From positions 1 through 38,649 of the forward strand of contig JACPLG010000016.1 of the NCBI GenBank assembly GCA_016186625.1: a stretch of DNA of 38,649 nt, read 5' to 3'. The notes under the pieces were generated by a model. That model searched no databases and had not been told where the DNA came from. It saw nothing but the letters and a program-made list of their open reading frames with translations. Made by a program: the position numbers and the translations under genes. Origin of the DNA: Candidatus Levyibacteriota bacterium (GTDB taxonomy: Bacteria > Patescibacteriota > Microgenomatia > Levybacterales > UBA12049). Shown here piece after piece: positions 31,268 through 38,649 of the stretch (its first letter is position 1; every line of letters starts with the position of its first letter).

Positions 31268-31386
31268 TCAGAACACTCAGAAAACTCAGATGGCCAGAAG
31301 GTCGGAAGATCGGAAAGCCAGAGTTCCGGAATACCGAGGTCTGATTGTCGGAATCTCTGGTTCACCGAGTATTCCGAGTTTTCTGA
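31268..31386. repeat. 119-nt degenerate TCNGA array, copy 1 (inverted relative to copy 2)
   Basis: The segment is made of about 14 units of 7-10 nt with cores TCAGAA, TCGGAA, TCCGGA, TCTGA. Its reverse complement aligns end to end with 34156-34274 (both 119 nt), with ends GAAAACTCGGAATACT and CTGAGTTTTCTGAGTGTTCT shared. It lies between ftsA and ftsZ. Confidence 0.85.
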
Positions 31387-31388
31387 AG

Positions 31389-32678
31389 CTAGGGAATGAA
31401 GGATTTTATGAGATCAATTATTTTCTTAGGAAGTTTGCCAAGTCTTAAGGCGGGAATTGCGGGAATCGGCATTTTAAAACTCCCCGTGGATTCTACTCCT
31501 ATCATTGCACCGTAAATTGCAAGTCCCACAACATTAGCAAAAGGAGTGTCTTGAATTTCATCAATTATTCCTTTTATATTCTGCGGCTGTCCAATTCTAA
31601 CCGGCATGGCAAGCATTCTTTTTGCACACTCAGTTGCTCCTATGGTCAGGGCACCTCCTCCTGTTATTACCAAGCCTGACGGAGTCTGTCCGCCAAATCC
31701 TGACTTTTTAACTTCAAGCCCCACCATTGTGAATATTTCGTTTAGCCTTGGGCGAATAATACCATCCACTAATGTTTTTTGGGAAACTTTAGTAAGTTGC
31801 TCTGGAAGCCCCAGGGTTGCCAAATCAACTTCATCACTTGGACGTCTTTCTTTTGGCTCTCCCTCGGCCTCGTCAAATTTAACAATCTTTTTCGCAGGTC
31901 TTGAGAGAAAAAGCTTTACCTTCTCAGCCGATTCTAAGGAAATCCGAAGCCCTATTGCCAGATCATTTGTAATGTGGCGCGCTCCAATTGGAAGAACCGA
32001 TGAAAAGGCAACAGAACCTTCAATATAAATAGAAATATCAGTTGTGCCTGCTCCAATATCAACAAGAATGACTCCTAGTTCTTTTTCCGTGTCCGAAAGA
32101 GCGGAAAGGCTGCTAGCGTAACCTGAAAACACCAGTCCTTCAACGTCAACTCCAACTTGGGAAAAAGCTTTTTCAAGATTTCTAATAGTTGGGCTTCCGG
32201 CTGATACAATGTGAGTTTCAACTTCAAGCCTTGTCCCGCTCATTCCCACAGGGTCTTTTATCCCTTCCTGCCCGTCAACGGTATAGCTTCGGGGAAGGAC
32301 GTGAATAATCTCTCGTGTTGAGGGGAGAGAAACAGCCTTGGCTGCGTCAATGACCCTGGCAACGTCCCCCGGAGTTATCTCACCTTCAGGATGCGCTATT
32401 GCCACAACTCCGTGCGAATTTTGGGATTCAATACTGCTACCTCCAACTGAGGCAATAACACGCGACACTGAGACTCCTGCCATACGCTCAGCCGCCTCAA
32501 TTGAATTGTTTATGGCAACAACCGCCTCTTCAATATTTACAATCTGTCCCTTTTTAATTCCGGCGGAGTCTACTTCTGAAACGCCGAGCACGTTAACCAC
32601 CTCATCTACTTTTGTAATTACGCTGACTATTTTTGAAGTTCCTATATCTACGCCTACAACAATTTTTCCTTCATTCAT
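31389..32678 (-). CDS. ftsA: Cell division protein FtsA
   Basis: A 429-residue actin/Hsp70-fold ATPase. Phosphate-1 is [14 protein letters not shown], phosphate-2 is [16 protein letters not shown] and the adenosine motif is [14 protein letters not shown]. The C-terminus [15 protein letters not shown] is a short amphipathic helix that would tether it to the membrane. FtsA recruits FtsZ by binding its C-terminal peptide, the very sequence repeated in the neighbouring island. It follows the FtsQ-like gene by 1 nt, so the two are translated together. The length is normal. Confidence 0.96.
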   Translation of the reverse strand: MNEGKIVVGVDIGTSKIVSVITKVDEVVNVLGVSEVDSAGIKKGQIVNIEEAVVAINNSIEAAERMAGVSVSRVIASVGGSSIESQNSHGVVAIAHPEGEITPGDVARVIDAAKAVSLPSTREIIHVLPRSYTVDGQEGIKDPVGMSGTRLEVETHIVSAGSPTIRNLEKAFSQVGVDVEGLVFSGYASSLSALSDTEKELGVILVDIGAGTTDISIYIEGSVAFSSVLPIGARHITNDLAIGLRISLESAEKVKLFLSRPAKKIVKFDEAEGEPKERRPSDEVDLATLGLPEQLTKVSQKTLVDGIIRPRLNEIFTMVGLEVKKSGFGGQTPSGLVITGGGALTIGATECAKRMLAMPVRIGQPQNIKGIIDEIQDTPFANVVGLAIYGAMIGVESTGSFKMPIPAIPALRLGKLPKKIIDLIKSFIP

Positions 32679-32679
32679 A

Positions 32680-33096
32680 TTAAAAAGAGATAATAGGTTT
32701 TTGATACCTAAAATCCAAACGTTTAAACATCTTACCCTCTATTTTAAGACGAGCGAGGATTAATTGTAAAGAGGACAACTGCTCCTCAACATTCTTTTTT
32801 GGATCAATTATTACCTCGGAATTATTATCAAGTACTATCCTATAAGTCAAATCTTTTGATGTAGATATACTTTTATAATTAATTTTCTTTTCCATAAGAG
32901 TTTGTCTGATTATAAATCCTGTTGATGTCTGATTTCTTGATAATGGATTAAAAAATTCCGGAGTTTTTTGTAAAAAAGCCAGATAAAACAAAATGAAAAA
33001 GATTACAATTAAGCCAATAAAAATAAGCCCGATAAATAATTGTTTTCTTATTTTTTGTTTTTTTTGTTTTTTAGTTATTGTTTTTTGAGGCAGCAT
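32680..33096 (-). CDS. Short FtsQ/DivIB-like division protein
   Basis: A 138-residue protein with a basic N-terminus, one membrane span (LFIGLIFIGLIVIFFILFYL, about 20-39) and a short outer domain. It ends LKIEGKMFKRLDFRYQKPII, the strand typical of the FtsQ C-terminus. FtsQ is normally about 250 residues with a POTRA domain after the span; here there is no room for one, so only the C-terminal beta part remains. The position between murG and ftsA is that of ftsQ. It overlaps the end of murG by 26 nt. The assignment is from position and the C-terminal motif; it could be another short membrane protein. Confidence 0.6.
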   Translation of the reverse strand: MLPQKTITKKQKKQKIRKQLFIGLIFIGLIVIFFILFYLAFLQKTPEFFNPLSRNQTSTGFIIRQTLMEKKINYKSISTSKDLTYRIVLDNNSEVIIDPKKNVEEQLSSLQLILARLKIEGKMFKRLDFRYQKPIISF

Positions 33097-33424
33097 AAAT
33101 AGTCTCAGCTATCTTTTTGGCAGCGTTTTTCGGAAAATGCGACTCCCCAGATTTGATTTTATAACTTGAGAGGTTTTGCATCATTTTGTTTATATCATGA
33201 AGAAAAATCTGGGGCGTTAGGGATTTTTGTTCTCCAATTTCTCCGAGGCCTAACCTTCTAACAAACATGGCGTTTTTAAGTTGTTCATCTTTTTGAGAAA
33301 CAGGCAGTGGAATAATATACGAGGGCTTTCTAAGAACTATAAGTTCAGATATTGTATTCACTCCCCCCCGAGAAATGACAAGACTTGCTTGTTTTATGAT
33401 ATATCCTATTATTTTCTTTAAGAA
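33071..33424 (-). CDS. murG: MurG, C-terminal part in a shifted frame
   Basis: This frame is open from 33424 and carries the missing half of MurG: KKIIGYIIKQASLVISRGGV with NTISELIVLRKP is the VISRxGxxTxxEL donor-binding motif, and YIIPLPVSQKDEQLKNA matches the PxP...D.Q..NA motif that binds the UDP-GlcNAc base. The frame of the N-terminal part continues to 33345, so the shift must lie in the 80-nt overlap, most likely near CTTAAAGAAAATAATAGG (about 33405-33424). One extra or missing base, a sequencing error or a +1 shift would join the parts. The joined length would be about 340 aa, slightly short for MurG. Confidence 0.75.
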   Translation of the reverse strand, partial: FLKKIIGYIIKQASLVISRGGVNTISELIVLRKPSYIIPLPVSQKDEQLKNAMFVRRLGLGEIGEQKSLTPQIFLHDINKMMQNLSSYKIKSGESHFPKNAAKKIAETIYAASKNNN

Positions 33425-34118
33425 TTAATAATTTATCAAAATCTCCAAACTCGGACGAATCACCTGTTTGATGGACTAGGGCGTATTTATCCAAAAGTTT
33501 GGTTAAATTCTCAGAAACAAGCTGGTTTATAAAATGAGACCCGATGCTTCCGCCCGTTATGTAGATAATGGGGTAATTACTGGGTAAGTCTATTTTTTTG
33601 GAGGGATGAGCAATCGAGCTTCTAATTGGATTCCCGGTAAAAACTATTTTCTCTTTCGGGAAATATTTTGAAGACGAGCTAAATGATATGCAAATTTTGT
33701 CTGCAAATCTTGCAACGATTCTATTTGTTGCTCCGGCTTCTAAAGTTTGCTCATGAATTACAACTGGTATCTTAAGTATTCGGGCCGCAAGTATAACGGG
33801 GAAACTAACATATCCACCAAAACCTACCACAACATTTGGTTTGAACCTACTCAAAATAAACAAAGCCTGAATAAAACCAATAGGAATTTTAGTCAGAGAC
33901 GGTACGGTTCTTCGGGTTATGCTTCGCTGTAGCCTCCCGGTTTTTATTTCGGCAAATTTTATTCCTTTTTTGGTAATGGTCTCATATTCCAAAGAAGTGG
34001 CCCTATCTCCTTCAATAGCTTTTTTTCGTCCAATATAAAGAATTTCAGCGCTTTTCCCAATTTCTTCTATTACCGAGAGGGCGGGCGTTAAATGTCCGCC
34101 AATTATTGCGATCTTCAT
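33345..34118 (-). CDS. murG: MurG (UDP-GlcNAc:lipid I transferase), N-terminal part; frame-shifted
   Basis: The first part of the GT28 enzyme that adds GlcNAc to lipid I. It contains IIGGHLTPALSVIEEI (the GGHxxPA loop), VVGFGGYVSFPVILAARI with IPVVIHEQTLEAGATNRI, IVFTGNPIRSSI and IYITGGSIGSHFINQLV. This frame then runs off homology after LLDKYALVHQTGDSSEFGDF and ends in a nonsense tail (IYHKTSKSCHFSGGSEYNI). The start ATG at 34118 has a Shine-Dalgarno AAAGGAGA at 34129-34136. The gene is essential in walled bacteria and lies in the proper place after ftsW, so I suspect a single-base error or a recent mutation rather than an old pseudogene. Confidence 0.82.
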   Translation of the reverse strand: MKIAIIGGHLTPALSVIEEIGKSAEILYIGRKKAIEGDRATSLEYETITKKGIKFAEIKTGRLQRSITRRTVPSLTKIPIGFIQALFILSRFKPNVVVGFGGYVSFPVILAARILKIPVVIHEQTLEAGATNRIVARFADKICISFSSSSKYFPKEKIVFTGNPIRSSIAHPSKKIDLPSNYPIIYITGGSIGSHFINQLVSENLTKLLDKYALVHQTGDSSEFGDFDKLLILKENNRIYHKTSKSCHFSGGSEYNI

Positions 34119-34128
34119 AATTCACTGT

Positions 34129-34136
34129 CTCCTTTG
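34129..34136 (-). promoter_or_regulatory. Shine-Dalgarno AAAGGAGA of murG
   Basis: It lies 10 nt upstream of the ATG at 34118. A TATAGT-like box just upstream suggests a short leader of its own. Confidence 0.6.
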
Positions 34137-34155
34137 ACTATATTTTACTTCATTT

Positions 34156-34274
34156 CGGAAAACTCGGAATACTTGGTTAATCGGGACTTCAGAACATCAG
34201 TGTTTCAGCCTTCTGGATTTCTGGCTCTCCGATTTTCAGATCCTCTGAACATCTGAGTTTTCTGAGTGTTCTGA
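34156..34274. repeat. 119-nt degenerate TCNGA array, copy 2
   Basis: The inverted partner of 31268-31386, lying between ftsW and murG. Units of about 8 nt switch from TCGGA/TCAGA in the left half to TCTGG/TCCGA/TCTGA in the right half, so the element is itself an imperfect palindrome (GGAAAACTCGGA at one end, reverse complement CAGAAAACTCAGA at the other). Some homology continues for 20-25 nt beyond it (TGCTATTTTCTATTT). Confidence 0.85.
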
Positions 34275-34305
34275 ATTATTTGCTATTTTCTATTTAATAT
34301 TTAAT

Positions 34306-35403
34306 TTAAACATGGTGGCTTTGACGAGAGATATTAATTAAAATGCCTACAGAAATGAGATTGACAGTCAGGGCTGATCCACCGTAAGAAATAAACGGAA
34401 GGGGAACCCCGGTTAAGGGTAGGAGGGCGGTTTGAGCACCTAAGTTAACAATTATCTGGATTGCTAGGTATGAGGCAATTCCTCCGGCAAGCAGGCGGCC
34501 AAAATTATCTTTAGCGCGGAAGGCAATATAAAATCCTCTATAAATAATAAAAAGCATAATAAGTATCACAATCGTTACCCCAACAAACCCAACTTCCTCT
34601 GCGGCAATTGCAAAAATTGAGTCTGTTGTTGCTTCCGGAAGATATGCATATTTCTGAAGCGAATTTCCAAGTCCAACACCAAACAGTCCTCCGGATCCTA
34701 GAGCTATCAAAATTTGTCTTAAGTGATATGATGTTGTTTCAAGATTTTGATGCGGGTTTAAAAATGTAGAGAGCCGCTCAGCTCTGTAGGGCTCAAGTAG
34801 AATTAATCCCAAACCGCCCAATCCTATAATAGGGATAAGACCAAGTATGTGAAAAACGCTACCTCCTGAGAGAAAATAGAGAACAACAGCAACACCTAAA
34901 ATTACTGCTGCTGTACCCATATCCGGCTGAAGCATTATTAAAAGAATTACAAGACCGATTAAAAGCAGGAACGCAAAAAATCTCCCCTTCTCCCGCGTTG
35001 AAAACCAAGCTGCCAAATATATAGTTAAGGCTAATTTTATAAATTCTCCCGGTTGAAGTACAAAAAATCCCAGATTAATCCAGCGCTTAGCTCCCAATGC
35101 CTCAACGCCTAAGCCAGGAATAAATACCATAAAAAGCAAAAAAATTGCGGAGAGTAGTATTGGCAATGCCAGATTGTAGTATTTATGATAATCAAAAAAT
35201 GAAAAAACAGAAAGTGCTATAAATCCAATTAATACCCAGTAAGTCTGGTCTTTTATATAGTGGTATTTATCACCGAAATCTCTGAAGGCAATGTAGCTTG
35301 ACGCATCATAAATCATGAAAAGTCCAAAAATTGTAAGTGCCAAAACTGCCAGAAGAAAAACAAAATAGGATTTTCTTATTGGTACTCTTTTTATTTCAAT
35401 CAT
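34306..35403 (-). CDS. ftsW: FtsW/RodA-family peptidoglycan polymerase
   Basis: A 365-residue SEDS protein with about ten membrane spans. Hallmarks are the first span plus YDASSYIAFRDFG, the region KRWINLGFFVLQPGEFIKLA (the SEDS QPSE-like motif, here QPGE), and the C-terminal LPLTGVPLPFISYGGSALTV that contains the conserved PFxSYGGS. SEDS proteins polymerise lipid II at the septum (FtsW) or side wall (RodA). Its place in the division cluster favours FtsW. I start at the ATG at 35403, 8 nt past TATAAT; a TTG two codons upstream almost touches the -10 box. murG follows after 187 nt that contain a repeat array. Confidence 0.94.
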   Translation of the reverse strand: MIEIKRVPIRKSYFVFLLAVLALTIFGLFMIYDASSYIAFRDFGDKYHYIKDQTYWVLIGFIALSVFSFFDYHKYYNLALPILLSAIFLLFMVFIPGLGVEALGAKRWINLGFFVLQPGEFIKLALTIYLAAWFSTREKGRFFAFLLLIGLVILLIMLQPDMGTAAVILGVAVVLYFLSGGSVFHILGLIPIIGLGGLGLILLEPYRAERLSTFLNPHQNLETTSYHLRQILIALGSGGLFGVGLGNSLQKYAYLPEATTDSIFAIAAEEVGFVGVTIVILIMLFIIYRGFYIAFRAKDNFGRLLAGGIASYLAIQIIVNLGAQTALLPLTGVPLPFISYGGSALTVNLISVGILINISRQSHHV

Positions 35404-35411
35404 GGACAACT

Positions 35412-35417
35412 ATTATA
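35412..35417 (-). promoter_or_regulatory. -10 box TATAAT of ftsW, leaderless start
   Basis: On the minus strand TATAAT ends 8 nt before the ATG at 35403. The -35 is not convincing. Confidence 0.6.
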
Positions 35418-35457
35418 GTATAGCCCAAAAACCTAAATTTCAAAAAGAAGAAGTATT

Positions 35458-36480
35458 TTAGTCTGATAAGAATGCTATAAAAAGACCTAAAACGGCGAAA
35501 AAGAAGCCAAAAAGCCATGCGCGCATGACAATTTTTGGTTCTTCCCAGCCCCTTTTTAAAAGAAGCAGATGAAATGGGGCAACCGGGAAAATTTTCCGTC
35601 CTAAATATTTCTTTCCAAGAATTTGAATTAGGGAGGATCCAATTTCGATCACAAACACTCCTCCTATAACTGCTAAAGCTATTAATTTATTGCTCAGAAG
35701 ACCTATCACAGCTAGAGTAGCACCCAAAGACATTGATCCTACATCTCCGAGCCAAATTCTTGCTTTGAAAATATTGAAATACAAAAACGCTGCAACAGAA
35801 CCTATTAGGATTGCAATAAAAATAGCAAGGGTCGAATCAAGAGCGGTTGATGATATTGCCAAAAATGCACCAAGGCAAATAAGAAAAAGCCCGCTTGAAA
35901 GTCCGTCAAGGCCATCAGCAATGTTAAAAGCGTTTACAAAAGAAACAATTGCGAGCATGGCAAGGAGTATATATAAAAATCCTAAGTCCAAAAGCCCAAT
36001 CCCCCGTATAAAAATTGTTGAATAATCAAGCTGGAAATATAAAATAAGTGCTATTAAAAAAGCAAGAGCCCACTGAAGTAAGAATTTATGCCTAAAACGC
36101 AACCCAAAAAATGCAAATCTCCCGGGATTATTGATAAGCTTTTTGATGTCATCATAAAGACCTAACGCTCCAAAACTAATGAATGCGAAAAGTAGTACAA
36201 TTATCACCCAAAGACGGGCATTAACTGCAAATATCCCCCAGCTCCATAAAGATAATACTGTAACAACCCCTATTATTAAAACCCCGCCCCCGAAAGGAGT
36301 TCCTACTTTCCACTTGTTATATTTGTCAAAAAAGGGTGTTGGTTTATTAAAGATATCAACAGTCCGCTGATTTTGCCGTCTTAGCTTTATTTTGTATAAA
36401 AAGTCTATAAAAGGAACGATTAAAATTCCTGTGATGACTAAAGAGAGCAGCGTCAAGCCTAAAAGCTTTGCTAAATCCAT
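35458..36480 (-). CDS. mraY: MraY (phospho-MurNAc-pentapeptide transferase)
   Basis: A 340-residue polytopic enzyme that transfers phospho-MurNAc-pentapeptide to undecaprenyl phosphate to make lipid I. Visible hallmarks are GTPFGGGVLIIG near the N-terminus, the Asp pair in LGLYDDIKKL, NAFNIADGLDGLSSG, IWLGDVGSMSLGATLA and the late cytoplasmic PFHLLLLKRGWEEPKI, where the usual HHH-type segment is reduced to FHLLL. The catalytic Asp residues are all present. It is the first gene of the minus-strand division cluster, with its own leaderless promoter. The gap to ftsW is 54 nt. Confidence 0.95.
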   Translation of the reverse strand: MDLAKLLGLTLLSLVITGILIVPFIDFLYKIKLRRQNQRTVDIFNKPTPFFDKYNKWKVGTPFGGGVLIIGVVTVLSLWSWGIFAVNARLWVIIVLLFAFISFGALGLYDDIKKLINNPGRFAFFGLRFRHKFLLQWALAFLIALILYFQLDYSTIFIRGIGLLDLGFLYILLAMLAIVSFVNAFNIADGLDGLSSGLFLICLGAFLAISSTALDSTLAIFIAILIGSVAAFLYFNIFKARIWLGDVGSMSLGATLAVIGLLSNKLIALAVIGGVFVIEIGSSLIQILGKKYLGRKIFPVAPFHLLLLKRGWEEPKIVMRAWLFGFFFAVLGLFIAFLSD

Positions 36481-36488
36481 GAACTACA

Positions 36489-36518
36489 ATTATATATCTC
36501 AAATGCTCCAATATTCAA
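36489..36518 (-). promoter_or_regulatory. mraY promoter, leaderless
   Basis: On the minus strand TTGAAT (36518-36513), an 18-nt spacer, TATAAT (36494-36489). The ATG at 36480 is 8 nt downstream. Confidence 0.7.
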
Positions 36519-36522
36519 ATTT

Positions 36523-38649
36523 TTAATTCCCCCTCGGTGCGACTTCCTGGATGATGTAGTTGGAGAAGCGGATCAGTTCTGGAGAGTTAAGGACAAAATC
36601 AGGTCTGTAGATTACTTTAACAGCGGGACACTGCTTGTTAAGATCTTCCCCAAGGTCTCTTTTTCTGTCTATATTTTTGTTAGAAAGACCGGCATTAGCA
36701 ATAATATTTCCTTCAATAGTTAGTGCTGAATCAAGACCTGAGGAAGCCTTAGCAAAGATAAAGTTACCATCTGCTGAATATATTCCTTCTATTCGGGTCA
36801 CTGTGGGTGCAACCGTAATATTGCCGCTTACTATAAAGTATGCAGTTATTCCGGCTGGAACAACTATGTTTCTTGCAATTGTAAGGTTCCCGTCAATTAA
36901 GAAAATATAGTCTCCTCCCGGTGTGGTAGTTGGGAAAGTGTACGCTCCTCCTATAAGAGTTACGTTTCCGGTATTTCTGTAGTTTCCCGGGGCAAGATCC
37001 CCCTTTAGAGTACAGTTGGTTCCGCTTCCTTCATTACAGGCTCTGGTTGTGTCTGTTGGTGAGAACATGGGTTTTATTGGCTGTCTTGATTTCTCAATAA
37101 TGCTTTTTACATAAGGATATGAAGTTTTAATTGTGCCTGCACGTGAAGGAGTGAAGGGGCTTAAAGTATCAAGCCATAGTTTTATATTTGCCTTTGTTCT
37201 TGGGTGGGCTCCTGTATCTGAGAAGATGGGACTTGTTCCTGTGAATACTACTCCTGCTGAGAGTTTGGTATCTTGCTCGGAAGAGACAAATGGCTGGGTT
37301 GATGGGCTGCAAACATCAACAGTTCCAGGGGGGACTACATTTTTAAGGCTGTCTCTGTCAAGTCTTACGTCTCCTCCAACGGATTGGAACCAGGAAGCAA
37401 CAGGTTCCTCCCTAATCCCAAAATTAACACCCTGCATACTTCCGGCACTACAATTTGTATCTCCTCCAACTGAGGCACATGTTGGGCCTAAATTAAAAGT
37501 AAGAGAATAAGGAGAAATGGAAGGGAATGTTGCTCTATAGCCTGCAGGAGGCCCAGAGTATGTTACGGTGTAGCTTCCTTCCACAAGTGTTTGGGGAGTA
37601 GTGAATCCAGTGCCAGGGGAAGATGAGAAATTGCCAACTCCTGATATATTTACAGTGCCACTTGTGTAGTTTTCTCCAGGATCTTTTCTACCATTGCCAT
37701 CAGTTGGCTCCGAGATCCCATCATTATCATCATCTATAAATACTCCTCCTTGGATAAAATAGGTTGATCCTGCTGGGACAGAGGTTATGTAGAAATGTTG
37801 ACCTTGAAGATCCCCACATCCCAGTCTAACACTCTTTGAATTTCCTCCAACAACTCTATGTCCGCTTCTTATTCCATCAGATCCTACTGTGTCAACAGAA
37901 ACTGTATAAGCTTTATTGTGATTAATATTGGTTGATAATCCACCAACAGAGTATCTTCCGTTAGAAGTATTAGTTAAATCACTTCCTACAACATTTCCCT
38001 GGGCATCTCGGATCCTTATTCTTACGCTTTTTCCCGTGGGAGGAATATATGACTCAATATCGCTTCCACCGCCTGATCCATCAGGATCCCAGAAGAGACG
38101 GCCTGAAATTGAGTATTCTCTCCAGTTGAGCCTGAAATTAACATTTGTATTAGGAACCTTTATATTTTCCTTAACCCAGGGAGTGTTGTCACTAGAGTTG
38201 GGAACATAAACACAGCTGTCTATTTTATTTCCATCAGAAAAAGTAAAGTCATCTCCTGTTCTTGATAACCTTATATCCTGAATGCTTCTTGGCCCAAAGG
38301 CAGGGAGATTGTTAAATCTGTAGTTTCCCTGGGCATTGGTAAGATCACTGTTACTCTGGTTCCAGGTACTCGCATCGTCATTTTTTCTGACTACCCGGGC
38401 TCCATCTGTGTAAGGATTTCCGCTGGGAAGAAGAACTTGCCCTGCAATTGGGCCGGTACAATTCCCTCCGCACTGGGAACCGGAAAAGCAGTTGGCAATG
38501 TTTCCAACCTGACACTGTTTTTCTACGCACGCTCCATTGTCTGTACAGCCATAATTCTGTTCGCACCGACCACTGCTACAGACCTGAGTCCCCGGACAAC
38601 TTCCGCAGTTTCTAACATTTCCACAGCCATCAGTAAAACTCCCACACTG
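36523..38649 (-). CDS. Large multi-domain surface protein, C-terminal 708 residues (5'-partial)
   Basis: The frame is open from the right edge to the stop at 36523, so the start lies outside the window; the GTG at 37584 is internal. Reading from the edge, a Cys-rich region of about 60 residues resembles EGF/disulfide-rich repeats (CGNVRNCGSCPGTQVC, CEQNYGCTDNGACVEKQC). Carboxypeptidase-regulatory-like and Cna-B/SdrD-like beta domains follow (IAGQVLLPSGNPYTDGARVV, NAQGNYRFNNLP, ISGRLFWDPDGSGGGSD, QGGVFIDDDNDGISEPTDGN). The last 200 residues form an unassigned domain with repeated beta strands (PGNYRNTGNVTLIGG, FLIDGNLTIARNIVVPAG, YFIVSGNITVAP). It ends VIYRPDFVLNSPEL and YIIQEVAPRGN, with no sorting signal or final membrane span. 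It is probably an outer-surface adhesin or envelope protein. Confidence 0.78.
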   Translation of the reverse strand, partial: QCGSFTDGCGNVRNCGSCPGTQVCSSGRCEQNYGCTDNGACVEKQCQVGNIANCFSGSQCGGNCTGPIAGQVLLPSGNPYTDGARVVRKNDDASTWNQSNSDLTNAQGNYRFNNLPAFGPRSIQDIRLSRTGDDFTFSDGNKIDSCVYVPNSSDNTPWVKENIKVPNTNVNFRLNWREYSISGRLFWDPDGSGGGSDIESYIPPTGKSVRIRIRDAQGNVVGSDLTNTSNGRYSVGGLSTNINHNKAYTVSVDTVGSDGIRSGHRVVGGNSKSVRLGCGDLQGQHFYITSVPAGSTYFIQGGVFIDDDNDGISEPTDGNGRKDPGENYTSGTVNISGVGNFSSSPGTGFTTPQTLVEGSYTVTYSGPPAGYRATFPSISPYSLTFNLGPTCASVGGDTNCSAGSMQGVNFGIREEPVASWFQSVGGDVRLDRDSLKNVVPPGTVDVCSPSTQPFVSSEQDTKLSAGVVFTGTSPIFSDTGAHPRTKANIKLWLDTLSPFTPSRAGTIKTSYPYVKSIIEKSRQPIKPMFSPTDTTRACNEGSGTNCTLKGDLAPGNYRNTGNVTLIGGAYTFPTTTPGGDYIFLIDGNLTIARNIVVPAGITAYFIVSGNITVAPTVTRIEGIYSADGNFIFAKASSGLDSALTIEGNIIANAGLSNKNIDRKRDLGEDLNKQCPAVKVIYRPDFVLNSPELIRFSNYIIQEVAPRGN

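Noticed and set aside
31216-31365. FtsZ with a 50-residue N-terminal extension starting at 31365
   Set aside because: The extension is translated from the degenerate intergenic array; FtsZ homology and a promoter both support the ATG at 31215.
30377-32763. Plus-strand open frames opposite ftsZ and ftsA (up to 141 codons)
   Set aside because: Antisense shadows of conserved genes; Ser/Pro/Thr-rich translation without recognisable motifs.
1-38649. Alternative genetic code (TGA read as Gly, as in some CPR lineages)
   Set aside because: TGA ends several genes at expected positions (for example 6302, 10593, 28032) and conserved domains contain no in-frame TGA.
1-38649. tRNA or rRNA genes as the integration target of the recombinase
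   Set aside because: No tRNA-like cloverleaf or rRNA sequence was noticed anywhere in the window, including near the recombinase.

Overview
The window looks like a contig from a Candidate Phyla Radiation (Patescibacteria) bacterium, most likely of the Microgenomates type. It is AT-rich, uses TGA only as a stop, and packs its genes tightly with many 4-nt ATGA overlaps. Its division cluster is compact (mraY-ftsW-murG-ftsQ-like-ftsA-ftsZ) with a very short FtsQ-like protein, and many first genes have a TATAAT box only 5-9 nt before the start codon, so their mRNAs should be leaderless. The taxonomic call is inference from gene content and style. No rRNA or tRNA was seen.

Layout. (1) 1-17.9 kb, plus strand: an envelope-glycan locus. 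It opens with a giant fusion (end of a DPM1-like GT2, a processive-type GT2, a Wzx-like flippase and a GT4). A GT4, a NodB-type deacetylase, three related GT2s, a hexapeptide acyltransferase, a kinase-fold protein and two GT-C type membrane proteins follow. Then come a SAF-domain dehydrogenase and two glycoside-hydrolase-like proteins. Together they could build, flip, decorate and trim a surface polysaccharide. (2) 17.9-19.1 kb: a secreted protein ending in an LASTG sorting signal, with its own sortase directly behind it. (3) 19.1-20.1 kb: an aldo/keto reductase. (4) 20.15-30.05 kb: a genomic island of small accessory genes: a Cas2/PaaX-like protein, a retropepsin-like protease with a DUF5678-like partner, an HNH protein, membrane proteins, XRE and ribbon-helix-helix regulators, a tyrosine recombinase, and a Doc/AbrB toxin-antitoxin pair. 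(5) 30.05-36.5 kb, minus strand: the division and cell-wall cluster. murG is split by a frameshift. (6) 36.5 kb to the right edge, minus strand: the C-terminal 708 residues of a large Cys-rich, multi-domain surface protein.

The main discovery is that the island appears to be built on the 3' end of ftsZ. The last nine FtsZ residues plus stop (IPAFLRQKN*) recur at 29284 and 22250 in the same orientation, and a diverged form (TFLRRKN*) recurs at 20163. The IPAFLRQKN codons of the first three copies differ only at synonymous positions. They bracket a 0.76-kb toxin-antitoxin segment, a 7-kb segment with the recombinase at one end, and a 2.1-kb segment of one- and two-gene modules bounded by other short repeats. 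I read these as attachment sites of integrative elements that insert into the essential gene ftsZ and restore its C-terminal peptide each time, as prophage e14 does with icd in E. coli. The recombination itself is inferred, not shown.

Other structure worth attention: a pair of 119-nt inverted intergenic arrays of a degenerate TCNGA motif flanking ftsA-murG, a structured RNA or terminator near 27.4 kb, and the consistent leaderless promoter layout.
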